A DNA stretch of 64,000 nt from the NCBI RefSeq assembly GCF_032051675.1, contig NZ_CP116968.1, positions 4,581,001 to 4,645,000 of the forward strand. The letters run 5' to 3'. Below the pieces are notes generated by a model, which saw only the letters and a list, made by a program, of their open reading frames with translations, ran no database searches and was not told where the DNA came from. The position numbers were made by a program, and so were the translations under genes. This document shows, in pieces, positions 55,484 to 64,000 of this stretch. Each line of letters starts with the position of its first letter. Position 1 is the stretch's first letter. Origin of the DNA: Candidatus Nitrospira neomarina. GTDB taxonomy: Bacteria; Nitrospirota; Nitrospiria; Nitrospirales; UBA8639.

Positions 55484-56506
55484 ATGGATCTTTCTCAATT
55501 CAACTTTCCCTTTGACCAGACCCTAGTGGCCAAATATCCGGTTCATCCACGCGATCATGCCAGATTATTAGTGCTGACCCGATCTTCTGGAGAGATTACC
55601 GATCGGCAAGTCAAAGACCTCCCAAGTTTATTACGACCAGGGGATTTGCTCGTGGTGAACAATACCAAAGTCATTCCGGCTCGCCTCTGGGCGAAGAAGA
55701 TCCCAAGTGGGGGCCGGGTGGAATTGCTGTTTGTTAAAGAAATCGGTACAGATCATGCGGAAGTCCTCATTCAGGGAAAAGTTGGAGTCGGACAGATTGT
55801 GGAATGTGAAGGGTCTGCCCGCGCGCAGGTCGTGGAAAAAGAGCCTGGTCGAACGGTGATTCATTGGCTTGGCCCGGGTGCATTGCGGACATGGTTACTG
55901 TCCCATGGAGAAATCCCCCTTCCCCCGTACTTGAAACGACAACCCGTTTCACGCGATCAAGAAGATTATCAAACCGTCTTTGCCAAAGTAGAAGGGGCTA
56001 TTGCCGCGCCAACCGCCGGATTGCATTTTACGCCACAATTGATCGCGCAACTGGCAGAGAAGGGTATCGGGACGGCCACGGTTACCCTGCACGTTGGACC
56101 TGGAACTTTTCAACCGGTCAAGACAACGAACATCACACGTCACATCATGCATCCGGAATGGTTCGAGGTGTCAGGGGTGACCGCTGAGAGGATTCGTGAG
56201 GTTCGGAAGCGAGGCGGGAGAATCGTCGCTGTCGGGACGACCGTGGCACGAAGTCTGGAGTCAGCTCTAGATGACTCCGGCGAGCTCAGGCCCTGTTCAG
56301 GAGAGACCCGCCTCTTTATCCTGCCGGGATTCAAGTTCCGGGTCATTGATGGGCTCCTGACTAATTTCCATTTTCCCGAAACGACACTCTTGATGTTAGT
56401 TGCAGCGTTTGCGGGATTAGAGGAGGCCAGGAATGCGTATGTCCATGCAGTGTGTGAGCGCTATCGGTTCTATAGCTATGGGGATGCCATGCTTATTCTT
56501 GAATAA
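55484..56506 (+). CDS. queA: tRNA preQ1(34) S-adenosylmethionine ribosyltransferase-isomerase
   Basis: Transfers and isomerises ribose from SAM to preQ1 in tRNA wobble position 34 to give epoxyqueuosine. The frame opens at 55370 inside the SpoIID gene, but the family start is MDLSQFNFPFDQTLVAKYP at 55484 (340 residues). Other signatures are LVVNNTKVIPARLW, GGRVELLFV, GAIAAPTAGLHFT, TVTLHVGPGTF and DGLLTNFHFPETTLLMLV. tgt, its usual neighbour, is not next to it. Confidence 0.95.
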   Translation: MDLSQFNFPFDQTLVAKYPVHPRDHARLLVLTRSSGEITDRQVKDLPSLLRPGDLLVVNNTKVIPARLWAKKIPSGGRVELLFVKEIGTDHAEVLIQGKVGVGQIVECEGSARAQVVEKEPGRTVIHWLGPGALRTWLLSHGEIPLPPYLKRQPVSRDQEDYQTVFAKVEGAIAAPTAGLHFTPQLIAQLAEKGIGTATVTLHVGPGTFQPVKTTNITRHIMHPEWFEVSGVTAERIREVRKRGGRIVAVGTTVARSLESALDDSGELRPCSGETRLFILPGFKFRVIDGLLTNFHFPETTLLMLVAAFAGLEEARNAYVHAVCERYRFYSYGDAMLILE

Positions 56507-56689
56507 TGGCGATGGCCGGAATAGGGGATAATCCGGAAGTCATTTTCTTTGCAAAGACTATCTCACGTATGGCCAAGGGCTCATGCTATGGAGGCAAGAG
56601 GAAAGGTCTGTGCTTACGGTGCATCCACGGGTGGCTCAGTGGGGGATTCCAAACCGATGAGAGTGTCAGGGTGAAGTCGGAGATTTTTT

Positions 56690-57391
56690 TTACAGCAGTT
56701 CCTCGTGAATCGTCACGTCTCCACGAGCTCGAAGAGCCGTCTGAACGGCCTGCATGGCTCGTTGTTTCTTTTGCATGAGGAATTGAAGGCGAATCTGTTC
56801 CAAGACGTTGGGGTCAGGTTCGGCCCCATCAAGCGTTTGTCGGTCAGCGAGTTCCTTGACTTCTTTCATTTCCGTCGGGGTGAGTGTTGTGGCTTCAGAG
56901 ACAAGGAGTCTCGCCTTTTCCGCCAGCAATTCGTTCCGGCGTTGCTCCTCATATTGATGAGGTTTCATCCGGTTGGCCGCTAGGAGTCGCTGGTAATATT
57001 CTGTATCGAAGACGCCATCTTTTTGGAAGTCCTTTTGGCTCACAATCGCATCGTGGAGTTCTTGAGCCGAGACAGCTAAATTCATTTCATCCGCCAGTAA
57101 TTGCCAGGATTTTGTGGTGATCAATCCCTCGAGAGCGAGTTGCTTAATGGTCTCCTCTTTGACGTCTTCTTGTTTGAGTTGGTCGCGATAGAATCGGAAA
57201 TAGCCTTGCTTCGTCCGAAGATATTCATCCTTGGTGACTTTATAGGGGCCGACGGTTGCCACCGCGTTGCCTTGAGTGGACTCGTACCCATACCAACCCA
57301 TGCCGATGACAAAGGTGACGGCGATGCCCAGGATGAGTAACTTGAGAATCCAGGGATATTTAGCGGAACCCTCGCGTATAATTCGAATCAT
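56690..57391 (-). CDS. SurA-N/PpiD-like exported chaperone, no PPIase domain
   Basis: 233 residues: one N-terminal transmembrane helix (YPWILKLLILGIAVTFVIGMGW), a motif GPYKVTKDEY typical of SurA/PpiD chaperone domains, then a helical SurA-N-like region (LEGLITTKSWQLLADEMNLAVSAQELHDAIVSQKDFQKDG). The parvulin PPIase domain that normally follows is absent; the protein ends about 90 residues after that region. The frame opens at 57508, but GAGGAGG precedes Met 57391. It is probably a periplasm-facing anchored chaperone. It converges with queA. Confidence 0.82.
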   Translation of the reverse strand: MIRIIREGSAKYPWILKLLILGIAVTFVIGMGWYGYESTQGNAVATVGPYKVTKDEYLRTKQGYFRFYRDQLKQEDVKEETIKQLALEGLITTKSWQLLADEMNLAVSAQELHDAIVSQKDFQKDGVFDTEYYQRLLAANRMKPHQYEEQRRNELLAEKARLLVSEATTLTPTEMKEVKELADRQTLDGAEPDPNVLEQIRLQFLMQKKQRAMQAVQTALRARGDVTIHEELL

Positions 57392-57715
57392 GCGTCCTGC
57401 CTCCTCGGAATTTCTTTGATGACCATGATGAAATTTTAAGGGCCGGTAACGGGAAAGGCAAGTAAGCAGGTCGTGCCAATTCAGTTCTTTACATCGGTAA
57501 GGCGGCATGGTAAAGCAACGGGCCGGAGAATGAGAAATATGACCATGGGAGTCGTCGTGTATGTCGTATGAGGATGTCCCGGAAAAGGCTGTCTTTGATT
57601 CTCAGGAGAAAGAGGCGTGGAGAGGCGATCATGGTGCCATGAGAAATCAATGGCACCTATCGGAGTCTCAATCATTATGGGCGTGGATGGTCAACAGAAA
57701 GATCGGTGAAAACAC
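57392..57715. promoter_or_regulatory. Divergent promoter region between the chaperone gene and gltX
   Basis: Gene-free 324 bp. GGTGCCAT (57633-57640) and ATGGCACC (57650-57657) form a perfect 8-bp stem with a 9-nt loop, about 60 bp before gltX; it could be a leader hairpin or an operator. No clear -10/-35 pair was found. Confidence 0.4.
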
Positions 57716-59146
57716 ATGAGTGAGGTTCGAGTTCGCTTTGCGCCAAGTCCCACTGGATTCCTCCATATTGGTGGGGTGCGGACAGCGTTGTTTAATTGGT
57801 TATTTGCGCGACATGAGGGTGGAACCTTTATCCTCCGTATTGAGGACACCGATCGGGACCGGTCCACGGATGAGGCTATTCAGGTCATTCTGGATGGCTT
57901 GAAATGGACCGGGTTGAATTGGGATGAGGGGCCTTTCCGCCAAACCGACCGCTTAGAGCTGTATCGTGACCGGGCGATGGATCTCTTGAATCGAAAGCTG
58001 GCTTACTGGTGCGTCTGTACGCCTGAGGAATTAGAGACGAGACGAAAAGAAGCCCAGGCTAAGGGCGAATCCATCAAATATGACGGGCGGTGTCGAGATC
58101 AAGGCATTTCCGACCCTGTCGAACCGGCGGCTCTTCGCTTTCTAACCCCGCAGGAAGGGCAGACAGTCGTCAATGATCTCATTAAAGGCCAGATTGTATT
58201 TGATAACACAGTCATGGACGACCTCATCATCCTCAGGTCCAATGGCTATCCCACCTATAATTTTTCGGTGGTGGTGGATGATGGACTGATGAATATTTCC
58301 CATGTCATTCGCGGGGATGATCATGTCAACAACACCCCGCGACAGGTCCCGCTCTTTTCAGCTTTGGGATTTCCGGTGCCTCAGTTTGCTCACCTGCCCA
58401 TGATTCTGGGGTCTGATAAAACGCGTCTATCCAAACGTCATGGAGCCACATCGGTGATGGCCTATAAAGAGATGGGGTATCTGCCGGAGGCGCTCATCAA
58501 TTATCTGGTCCGTTTGGGATGGTCCCATGGAGATCAGGAAATTTTCTCAATTCAGGAAATGGTCGAGTTTTTCGATTTCAAGCAGGTGCAGGCCTCGGCA
58601 GCCGTCTTTAATCCCGAAAAATTACGCTGGGTCAATGCGCAGTACATTAGAAACAGCGGCCCTAAATTGGTGGCCGACGCTCTCTTGCCTTTTTTGCAGA
58701 GCGCAGGCTATGGCCAGGCTGCCTTGTCTAAAATTCCTGGAGGAGCAGAGGCCTTGATCCCGCCCTTGCGAGAGCGATCGGAGACGCTATTGGACATTGT
58801 GCAAGGGGCTGTACCCTATCTGGCAGAGCCCATGACGATGGAGGAAGAGGCGGCGAACAAACATCTCACCGAGACGATCGCTCCAATTCTCAAGGAATTT
58901 GCCGATCTGGTGGAGGTTGTTGAGGACTTTGCCAAGGAGACTCTGGAGCCTATTCTTCATGGTCTTATTGAGCGTCATGGACTCAAAATGGGCAAAGTGG
59001 CTCAACCGTTACGCGTGGCATTGACAGGCCGGGCAGTCAGCCCCGGCATTTATGAGGTGATGGCGTTATTGGGAAAAGAGCGGTCACTTCAACGCATCCG
59101 TGCCGGGGTTAGGCGAGCCATCACGGGCAATAACCAGCCTTCCTGA
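57716..59146 (+). CDS. gltX: Glutamyl-tRNA synthetase
   Basis: Class I synthetase charging tRNA-Glu, and in many bacteria also tRNA-Gln for later amidation. 476 residues. The HIGH motif is HIGG at 17-20 (SPTGFLHIGG), and KMSKS is RLSKRHGATS at about residue 240. A Cys-containing insertion (WCVCTPEELETRRKEAQAKGES) lies at about 98-120, a region often binding zinc. The ATG at 57716 has a weak ribosome site. A tRNA-Gln gene follows 57 bp downstream. Confidence 0.95.
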   Translation: MSEVRVRFAPSPTGFLHIGGVRTALFNWLFARHEGGTFILRIEDTDRDRSTDEAIQVILDGLKWTGLNWDEGPFRQTDRLELYRDRAMDLLNRKLAYWCVCTPEELETRRKEAQAKGESIKYDGRCRDQGISDPVEPAALRFLTPQEGQTVVNDLIKGQIVFDNTVMDDLIILRSNGYPTYNFSVVVDDGLMNISHVIRGDDHVNNTPRQVPLFSALGFPVPQFAHLPMILGSDKTRLSKRHGATSVMAYKEMGYLPEALINYLVRLGWSHGDQEIFSIQEMVEFFDFKQVQASAAVFNPEKLRWVNAQYIRNSGPKLVADALLPFLQSAGYGQAALSKIPGGAEALIPPLRERSETLLDIVQGAVPYLAEPMTMEEEAANKHLTETIAPILKEFADLVEVVEDFAKETLEPILHGLIERHGLKMGKVAQPLRVALTGRAVSPGIYEVMALLGKERSLQRIRAGVRRAITGNNQPS

Positions 59147-59164
59147 TTTGTCTTGCTGCTTCGC

Positions 59165-59193
59165 TTGACTGCTTCTGAACAGTGAATTAAGCT
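59165..59193 (+). promoter_or_regulatory. Possible promoter of tRNA-Gln
   Basis: TTGACT (59165-59170), 17-bp spacer, TAAGCT (59188-59193), 10 bp before the tRNA. The -35 is good and the -10 poor; the position fits. Confidence 0.38.
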
Positions 59194-59203
59194 CAGCCTA
59201 GGT

Positions 59204-59277
59204 TGGGGGATCGTCTAGCGGTAGGACGCCAGATTCTGGATCTGGCTGCCCAGGTTCGATCCCTGGTCCCCCAGCCA
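59204..59277 (+). tRNA. tRNA-Gln (anticodon CTG)
   Basis: 74-nt cloverleaf: acceptor arms TGGGGGA and TCCCCCA, D-arm TAGCGGTA, anticodon stem CCAGA/TCTGG with loop TTCTGGA (anticodon CTG at 59236-59238), TTCGATC T-loop, discriminator G and an encoded CCA end. It reads CAG codons. It starts 57 bp after gltX. Confidence 0.95.
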
Positions 59278-59596
59278 ACTTTCCAAGATTCCACATTTTC
59301 TTCCAGAAAATCCATCGCTATCAGGAAATAATCCACCCGGTTTTATCTTCAATGGACGGATAGGATCCAGGTCCCCGTATTTTTGTCATTTCTTGAGTTC
59401 ACTCAACCCACGGAGACGGAAAGCTTAGGATTAGGAAGAACTGTTTTTGTCTGATTGTTGAACTGGTTAAGTAATCTTGAGAAAATTAAAGGGCAGAGGG
59501 GAATGTTCAGCTCTGAAGGAAGCCTGAGTGTTCGGGGTCGGATGGGAAAAGACACCGTGTCATATTACCAAGAATGATCATGTAAGAGGGAATGCC
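59278..59596. other. Gene-free spacer after tRNA-Gln
   Basis: 319 bp with nothing supported. ATTTTCT/AGAAAAT just after the tRNA can form a 7-bp stem but has no T-run. Confidence 0.4.
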
Positions 59597-59872
59597 ATGA
59601 ATCTTCATCAACGGGGGACCGAGCTGATTAATGCATTAAAGGGCCATGTACTCGAGGTCCTTCATGGGCATCCGGATGCAGAGCCGGGAGGAACGGGAGT
59701 TTTTCAGGAAGAAATCGCCCGTCGGGCAGGGTTGCATAATATGGGTACCGGGGAATTGGACCACACCTGTGGTGAAATGTTGCGGTTGCTCCATAAGGAA
59801 GGCAAGATCAAACTCGTTGATGAGGCCGAGCCGGATGAAAAGAGAAAGCGCTGGCGTTTAACCTCACAATAA
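59597..59872 (+). CDS. Small winged-helix-like protein of unknown function
   Basis: 91 residues. The frame opens at 59528, but GAGGG precedes ATG 59597, where the product becomes protein-like (MNLHQRGTELINALKGHVLEVLHGHP). GVFQEEIARRAGLHNMGTGELDHTCGEMLRLLHKEGKIKLV looks like a helix-turn-helix plus recognition helix, followed by a short beta wing (RKRWRLT). It probably binds nucleic acid, but the family is unknown. Confidence 0.6.
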   Translation: MNLHQRGTELINALKGHVLEVLHGHPDAEPGGTGVFQEEIARRAGLHNMGTGELDHTCGEMLRLLHKEGKIKLVDEAEPDEKRKRWRLTSQ

Positions 59873-60083
59873 GTTTTGGCTCGTTTCTCCAATTTTGCAC
59901 TTCAATTGATGAGAATTGTTTGAGGGAGGTCGCCAGGGGAAGGCGTGATCATTCACTGAACGCTTTTTTTCTTGAAAATATCCTGGATGAGATTTACTCT
60001 TATTTGCTTTTTTCTCCCAAAAGTCGTGGGAGGTCGTTTTTTCTCCAAAGAACGGCCTCTATACCTGTTTACGAAATGGCCTT

Positions 60084-60842
60084 TTAAGGAAAGGGTAATT
60101 TCACACTGATAGCCCCCGCTAACTCACCTTCTTTTCCCCCTTCTTTCTCGTAGCCAGATACATCTCTTTCACCTTTGGGACCCCCATGACAGATTAAGCA
60201 AGCTTTCTCATAGTAGAGTGGCAGCATGACCCGTACACTCTTTTCATCTTCAATGGTCTTACTGAAAACTTCATTCCGATCGCCAGGGGCAGAAGTTGCA
60301 AAGGTTTGCATCATTTCTCTTTCAAAGGCATCAGCTTTGTTTTTGGGGTTTCTTAAATAATGATCGGGAGCCGTCTGCTTTAAATAGACTTTTGACCAAT
60401 TTTGGAAACGCCTGGCCGTTTCGGTGCCAAAGGTGGCGGGAATGAGCCCTTTGAATTTGACGCCTTCAAAGTTTATGACTGTTTGATAGCTTGCTACGGT
60501 TTTCTGACTTTCTTCTACGAGTCTAGTCAATAATGGCTTGGCTTGATCTGGAATTTGTGCATTCTGCAGGTTATGCAAATCGATTCCCATTCGTTCCTTG
60601 TATAAGGCTACCATCTGTTTCTCGAATACCTCCGGGGTAAAGCCCTTGTCACCTTTGCTTGCATCATTGATTAACGCTTGATTCTGGCCGATTGTCACTC
60701 GACCTGCATCCAATAATGTGGCCAAAAGCCGACCAGTTTCCACGATGTCGGAATTGGCCTGGGCCATTAAGGGGTTGATCCATACCCACCATATCATTAA
60801 CGCACTCCATCTTCTCACAACTCGAAGGGACACCTGTTTCAT
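60084..60842 (-). CDS. DUF3365 (Tll0287-like) c-type mono-haem periplasmic protein
   Basis: 252 residues with an N-terminal signal peptide (ALMIWWVWINPLMAQA). The rest fits the DUF3365/Tll0287-like family: an N-terminal helical segment (VETGRLLATLLDAGRVTIGQNQALIN), KGLIPATFGTETARRFQ, and the haem site CLICH at 215-219 followed by GGPKGERDVSGYEKEGGKEGELAGAISV. Related domains act as haem-based redox or gas sensors or small electron carriers. It stands alone on the minus strand. Confidence 0.85.
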   Translation of the reverse strand: MKQVSLRVVRRWSALMIWWVWINPLMAQANSDIVETGRLLATLLDAGRVTIGQNQALINDASKGDKGFTPEVFEKQMVALYKERMGIDLHNLQNAQIPDQAKPLLTRLVEESQKTVASYQTVINFEGVKFKGLIPATFGTETARRFQNWSKVYLKQTAPDHYLRNPKNKADAFEREMMQTFATSAPGDRNEVFSKTIEDEKSVRVMLPLYYEKACLICHGGPKGERDVSGYEKEGGKEGELAGAISVKLPFP

Positions 60843-62241
60843 ACTGTCTCTCCCTCATAAATAAGGATATCGCAACCTTCTTGTGACAACTTCCGGATTA
60901 TTCTTTGAAACGTAATATGTAAACTTGGAAAAATAAGGGCGCACGAAAAAAAGCAAATTTGCCGTGAAGCTGAGAGAATGCTGCCTGGGATCTCCTTCAC
61001 GCTAAGCGCCAAAGAATACAAGAACCTGAAAATCTGTTCAACTCAGAAAAGCAAGTAAGGAAACTGGGAAGACGGAAACGACGTAAATTTTTGCTAACCC
61101 ATTTGGGGCATAAATAGAGAGCTCGCGGGGTCTACAGCAATTCCCTATGATCTTACACGTGACGATTAATAAATAAATGGGCGTCATTGGGATATTCAGG
61201 AAAAACCTGCCAGGTACATATTCATGCAAGGAAGTATGATCGAAGTTCAATATTGAATTTATGACCCGGATAAGTGGAAGGTCTATGATGCTCTGGCGAT
61301 TTCCGCCCCTAAACACATAAAAAAGCTTATCTTTCTCGATTTCTATCCCTTGTTAATTCTATCCACACCAAAATTTCCACGGTAAATATCCTCGAGGACC
61401 ATGGGAAGAAGTCATGTGGCTCAATGTACATCCATTCTTAAGAGATGCGTCTCACCCCTAAAGTTCATAAAAAATATGGTCGATAAAAAACCGTATTCAT
61501 ATGTATTTTGCTATTCGTTGCCATCATCGGAATCAAATTGACCTAGACGGTGCTCCTTTCCATCTTCAGAAAGGGAACACTTTTCTTTTTCCAATCCCCC
61601 GTCGGACAACAAAGAATAGTCCAATCAGAATGAAGCAATGGCAACTCAACTGCTCTCCTCTTTGAGTCATTCATCCATCCCGACATAGGATTCACTCTAA
61701 ATCCTGCCTCGAATTTTATAGGGCTGGCAGATAAAAATTGCTGAATTTTCTCTGTATTTTGGGGGAGTCTCAATACCATTTGACCCGTTTTCGCTTGTTA
61801 AGAGTAATGAAGAAGGGTTGCCTTCATAATGGTGTATGGGTAGTTTTTATCCTTCAAATTCGGAATCATAATCCCAAGCAATATTTGAACTTACCTCCCC
61901 CTAATGAAATCAAGAGAATTCCAATTTGCCGAATCCCTTGCTTTAGGACACAATTCGTGGCATCCACAAGCCTCGCACACATACTTTCTATGGAGTGGTT
62001 GGCATTCTTGAGATATACTAATTTCCCTCGCTCATGCATCTTATGCATATCTCCACACAACGTGTGGGGAAAATGGCATACATTTTCAATGAAACATCAT
62101 GTTTTTTCTTCTTTAGTTGTCATGGACCAAAGGGAATAGTAGATTGAATGAAAATCGCAGGCAAAATAGCTTTTTTGATCGGCTTCCCGCCGAATTCTCT
62201 CTCAGAGAGAGTACATAGAACTGTTGAAAGGAGGAAATACA
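60843..62241. other. AT-rich 1.4-kb stretch with no supported gene
   Basis: Short frames on both strands here show no recognisable family, no ribosome sites and no compositional sign of coding. CTCTCT/AGAGAG (62197-62211) forms a 6-bp palindrome with a 3-nt loop just before the next gene. It may be decayed mobile DNA, but no terminal repeats or transposase remnants were found. Confidence 0.55.
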
Positions 62242-62619
62242 ATGAAAATTATGATGCCGGTATCTGTCATGCTTTGGATAATGCTGATTAGTGCCCCACT
62301 CCTGAAAGCAGAGGTGATTGTTGAAATATCTGGCGGAGAAGAGGAAGGGATGTCTCTTAAACATCGCCAGGGAAACCCTCGACCTGGTAAAGCCCCAATG
62401 CGGATCGAAGAGCCGGATGGGACGCTACGACCTCTTGATTCTGGCTCGATACCCGAGAGTCGTATGAGTACGGAGGGCTTACGGGATGTTCCGGATGCGG
62501 GGGGAGGAACAATGGTGAATATTGAGGGCCGGTTTCAGTCAATTCTGAAGGTGCCTGACGGAGCGGACCATGCGATTCATCATCATGAACCTGGGGACCG
62601 AGAGCCTTTGAAACCCTGA
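62242..62619 (+). CDS. Small secreted protein of unknown function
   Basis: 125 residues. AAAGGAGG lies at a good distance from ATG 62242. A signal peptide (MMPVSVMLWIMLISAPLLKA) is followed by a polar, acidic and Gly/Pro-rich mature part (EVIVEISGGEEEGMSLKHRQGNPRPGK, DPDGTLRPLDSGS-like) ending in a His cluster (HAIHHHEPGD). The family is unknown; the His and acidic residues could bind metal. It is 26 bp before the metalloprotease gene, with which it may be co-expressed. Confidence 0.65.
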   Translation: MKIMMPVSVMLWIMLISAPLLKAEVIVEISGGEEEGMSLKHRQGNPRPGKAPMRIEEPDGTLRPLDSGSIPESRMSTEGLRDVPDAGGGTMVNIEGRFQSILKVPDGADHAIHHHEPGDREPLKP

Positions 62620-62645
62620 AGATTATTGGAAGACTCTTTTCATCC

Positions 62646-64000
62646 ATGAATTATTCTAAAGTCACCAGACTGGGAGGCCCCTCTCCTTCTCAGTTACCGA
62701 TGCCCTTCGGCCTTTGCGTGTCTGGATTTCTGGTCGTTTTATTCTTTGGCTGCTTTGGACCTTTGACCGAGACCTTCGGTGCCACCATTATTATTGTGAA
62801 TAAAGATGGTCCCGGGGAAGGATTTAACGATCCTGCGCCTTTTACGCCAGTGGGTGGAAATACGGCCACCACTCTTGGGGAGGCACGGTTGAAAGCATTT
62901 GAGTATGCGGCAAATATTTTAGCGCAGGTGCTGGTGAGCACGGTGGGCATTCGAGTCGATGCTCGAATTGATTCTTTAGGAACAGGAATACTGGGATCGG
63001 CTGGCCCTAATACTGTCCATCGGAATTTTCCCAATGCTCCTGTGGCGAATACCTGGTATGTCCAATCTCTTGCCAATAAGCTTGCAGAACAGGATCTGGA
63101 TCTTACGACCAGTGATATAAGTGCCACCTTCAGTGCAAATTTCACGAATTGGTATTTTGGGCTGGATGCCAATCCCCCATCTGGACAATTTGATTTTGTG
63201 ACCGTGGTACTTCATGAAATTATTCATGGCCTTGGATTTTTGTCACTCGTTGATGTGCAAACCGGAGAGAAATTCTTAGGAACCAATGATGTATTTATGG
63301 GTTGGTTGGAGCTTCATGGAGCCAGTCCGGCCAATTACCCCGTCATGACCGATAGCCAAAGGCAATTTGCGAATGTGGCGAACCCGGATCTTCATTTTGT
63401 CGGTGTCAATCTTCAAGGCGGCTCCGGGACCCTGACAGCCGGACGAACGGATACTCATGTTCAGATGTACGCTCCAAACCCGGCTCAATTAGGTTCATCG
63501 GTGTCTCATTTCACGAACACGATTAAGCCTGATCAGCTTATGGAGCCCGGAATAGCTTCCGGAAGGGCGATTCATGATCTCGGGTTAGCTCAACCTCTGT
63601 TGCAAGATTTAGGATGGATATTTGAGGCTGGCGTGAGTTTCCCAACTCGGAATGATGTTAATGGTGACGAGAGGGCAGACCTCGTGTGGCGCAACACGAG
63701 CACGTGGGCTCTCGCGATTTGGTTGATGAACGGTTTTACGATTGCTTCCTCCGGTTCATTAGGCGTGGTGTCGTCAAAGTGGCAGGTTGCCGGTACTGGA
63801 GATGTCAATGAGGATGGGAAAGCAGATGTTATCTGGCGTCACAGCGATACAGGAACGGTCGCGGTGTGGCTGATGAATGGTCTCACGGTCATGTCGGTGG
63901 GCTTTCCGGGTAGTGTCTCTATGGATTGGCAAATCGCGAGTGTAGGTGATGTCAACGGCGACGGGAGGGCGGACCTCGTTTGGCGCAACACGAGTAGTGG
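62646..64000 (+). CDS. Exported zinc metalloprotease-like protein with FG-GAP repeats (partial, C-terminus off the right edge)
   Basis: At least 451 residues, open to the window end. The N-terminal signal peptide/anchor is LCVSGFLVVLFFGCFGPL. The metalloprotease domain has the metzincin-like zinc site HEIIHGLGF (H190, E191, H194). From about residue 375 onwards there are FG-GAP/VCBS repeats: the unit DVNxDxRADLVWRNTxT..A.WLMNG occurs at about 63656, 63806 and 63956, one per 150 bp. These calcium-binding units build beta-propellers in secreted proteins. The full length cannot be known from this window. Confidence 0.85.
   Translation, partial: MNYSKVTRLGGPSPSQLPMPFGLCVSGFLVVLFFGCFGPLTETFGATIIIVNKDGPGEGFNDPAPFTPVGGNTATTLGEARLKAFEYAANILAQVLVSTVGIRVDARIDSLGTGILGSAGPNTVHRNFPNAPVANTWYVQSLANKLAEQDLDLTTSDISATFSANFTNWYFGLDANPPSGQFDFVTVVLHEIIHGLGFLSLVDVQTGEKFLGTNDVFMGWLELHGASPANYPVMTDSQRQFANVANPDLHFVGVNLQGGSGTLTAGRTDTHVQMYAPNPAQLGSSVSHFTNTIKPDQLMEPGIASGRAIHDLGLAQPLLQDLGWIFEAGVSFPTRNDVNGDERADLVWRNTSTWALAIWLMNGFTIASSGSLGVVSSKWQVAGTGDVNEDGKADVIWRHSDTGTVAVWLMNGLTVMSVGFPGSVSMDWQIASVGDVNGDGRADLVWRNTSS

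Noticed and set aside
56506-56778. 90-codon frame directly after queA
   Set aside because: It starts at the queA stop but runs antisense into the SurA-N-like gene and has no recognisable product.
61543-62139. Possible genes in the AT-rich gap
   Set aside because: Frames of 78 and 133 codons have no family, no ribosome sites and overlap each other on opposite strands.
1-64000. CRISPR array, insertion sequence or prophage
   Set aside because: No regular direct repeats with spacers, transposase, integrase or phage structural genes were seen.

Overview
The window looks like chromosome of a Gram-negative, respiring, free-living bacterium. It has TonB/ExbB energy transduction, a proton-pumping complex I operon with fused NuoC-NuoD, phosphatidylserine/phosphatidylethanolamine synthesis genes, a queuosine gene, a periplasmic c-type haem protein and many exported proteins. 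Gene styles and order (nuo with a MidA-type methyltransferase upstream, ilvBNC-psd-pssA-leuAB) make me think of Nitrospirota, possibly a Nitrospira-like nitrite oxidiser, but no 16S or nitrite oxidoreductase lies here, so this is an inference. There is no rRNA, CRISPR array, intact prophage or transposase; one tRNA (Gln, CTG) is present.

Layout. 1-3.7 kb (minus): an envelope-energisation locus with ExbB (cut by the left edge), TonB, a TPR lipoprotein-like protein, a second TonB-C protein and a small His-rich exported protein. 3.9-6.7 kb: secA. 6.9-23.3 kb (plus): a MidA/NDUFAF7-type methyltransferase followed by nuoA-B-CD-E-F-G-H-I-J-K-L-M-N. The arginine that NDUFAF7 methylates in mitochondria is conserved in this NuoCD. 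23.3-26.2 kb (minus): a DMT-type permease, an exported ankyrin protein and an unknown membrane-anchored protein. 26.8-30.5 kb (plus): purH, purD and a YrdC/Sua5 protein.

30.6-34.9 kb is the accessory part: an AbrB-PIN toxin-antitoxin pair with its own promoter and palindromic operator, a 190-nt strongly folded element, two orphan genes of unknown family and a VOC (glyoxalase-like) gene. Two diverged copies of a ~205-bp repeat precede the last two genes, each ending in a box like the integron attC R' site about 22-24 bp before the start codon. I read this as a possible integrase-less gene-cassette cluster. 34.9-43.6 kb: an RmlD-like reductase, threonine aldolase, small unknown proteins (one a zinc-ribbon), a second dispersed repeat, YifB/ComM, a transmembrane pseudokinase that lacks the catalytic Asp, and bioF.

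43.7-54 kb (plus): a branched-chain amino acid operon, ilvB-ilvN-ilvC, with psd and pssA inserted before leuA-leuB, then an NHL propeller protein and asd. 54-64 kb: a DUF2905 protein, a SpoIID-like protein, queA, a SurA-N/PpiD-like chaperone, gltX followed by tRNA-Gln, a small winged-helix-like protein, a DUF3365 mono-haem protein, a 1.4-kb gene-free AT-rich stretch, a small secreted protein and an exported HExxHxxGF metalloprotease with FG-GAP repeats that runs off the right edge.
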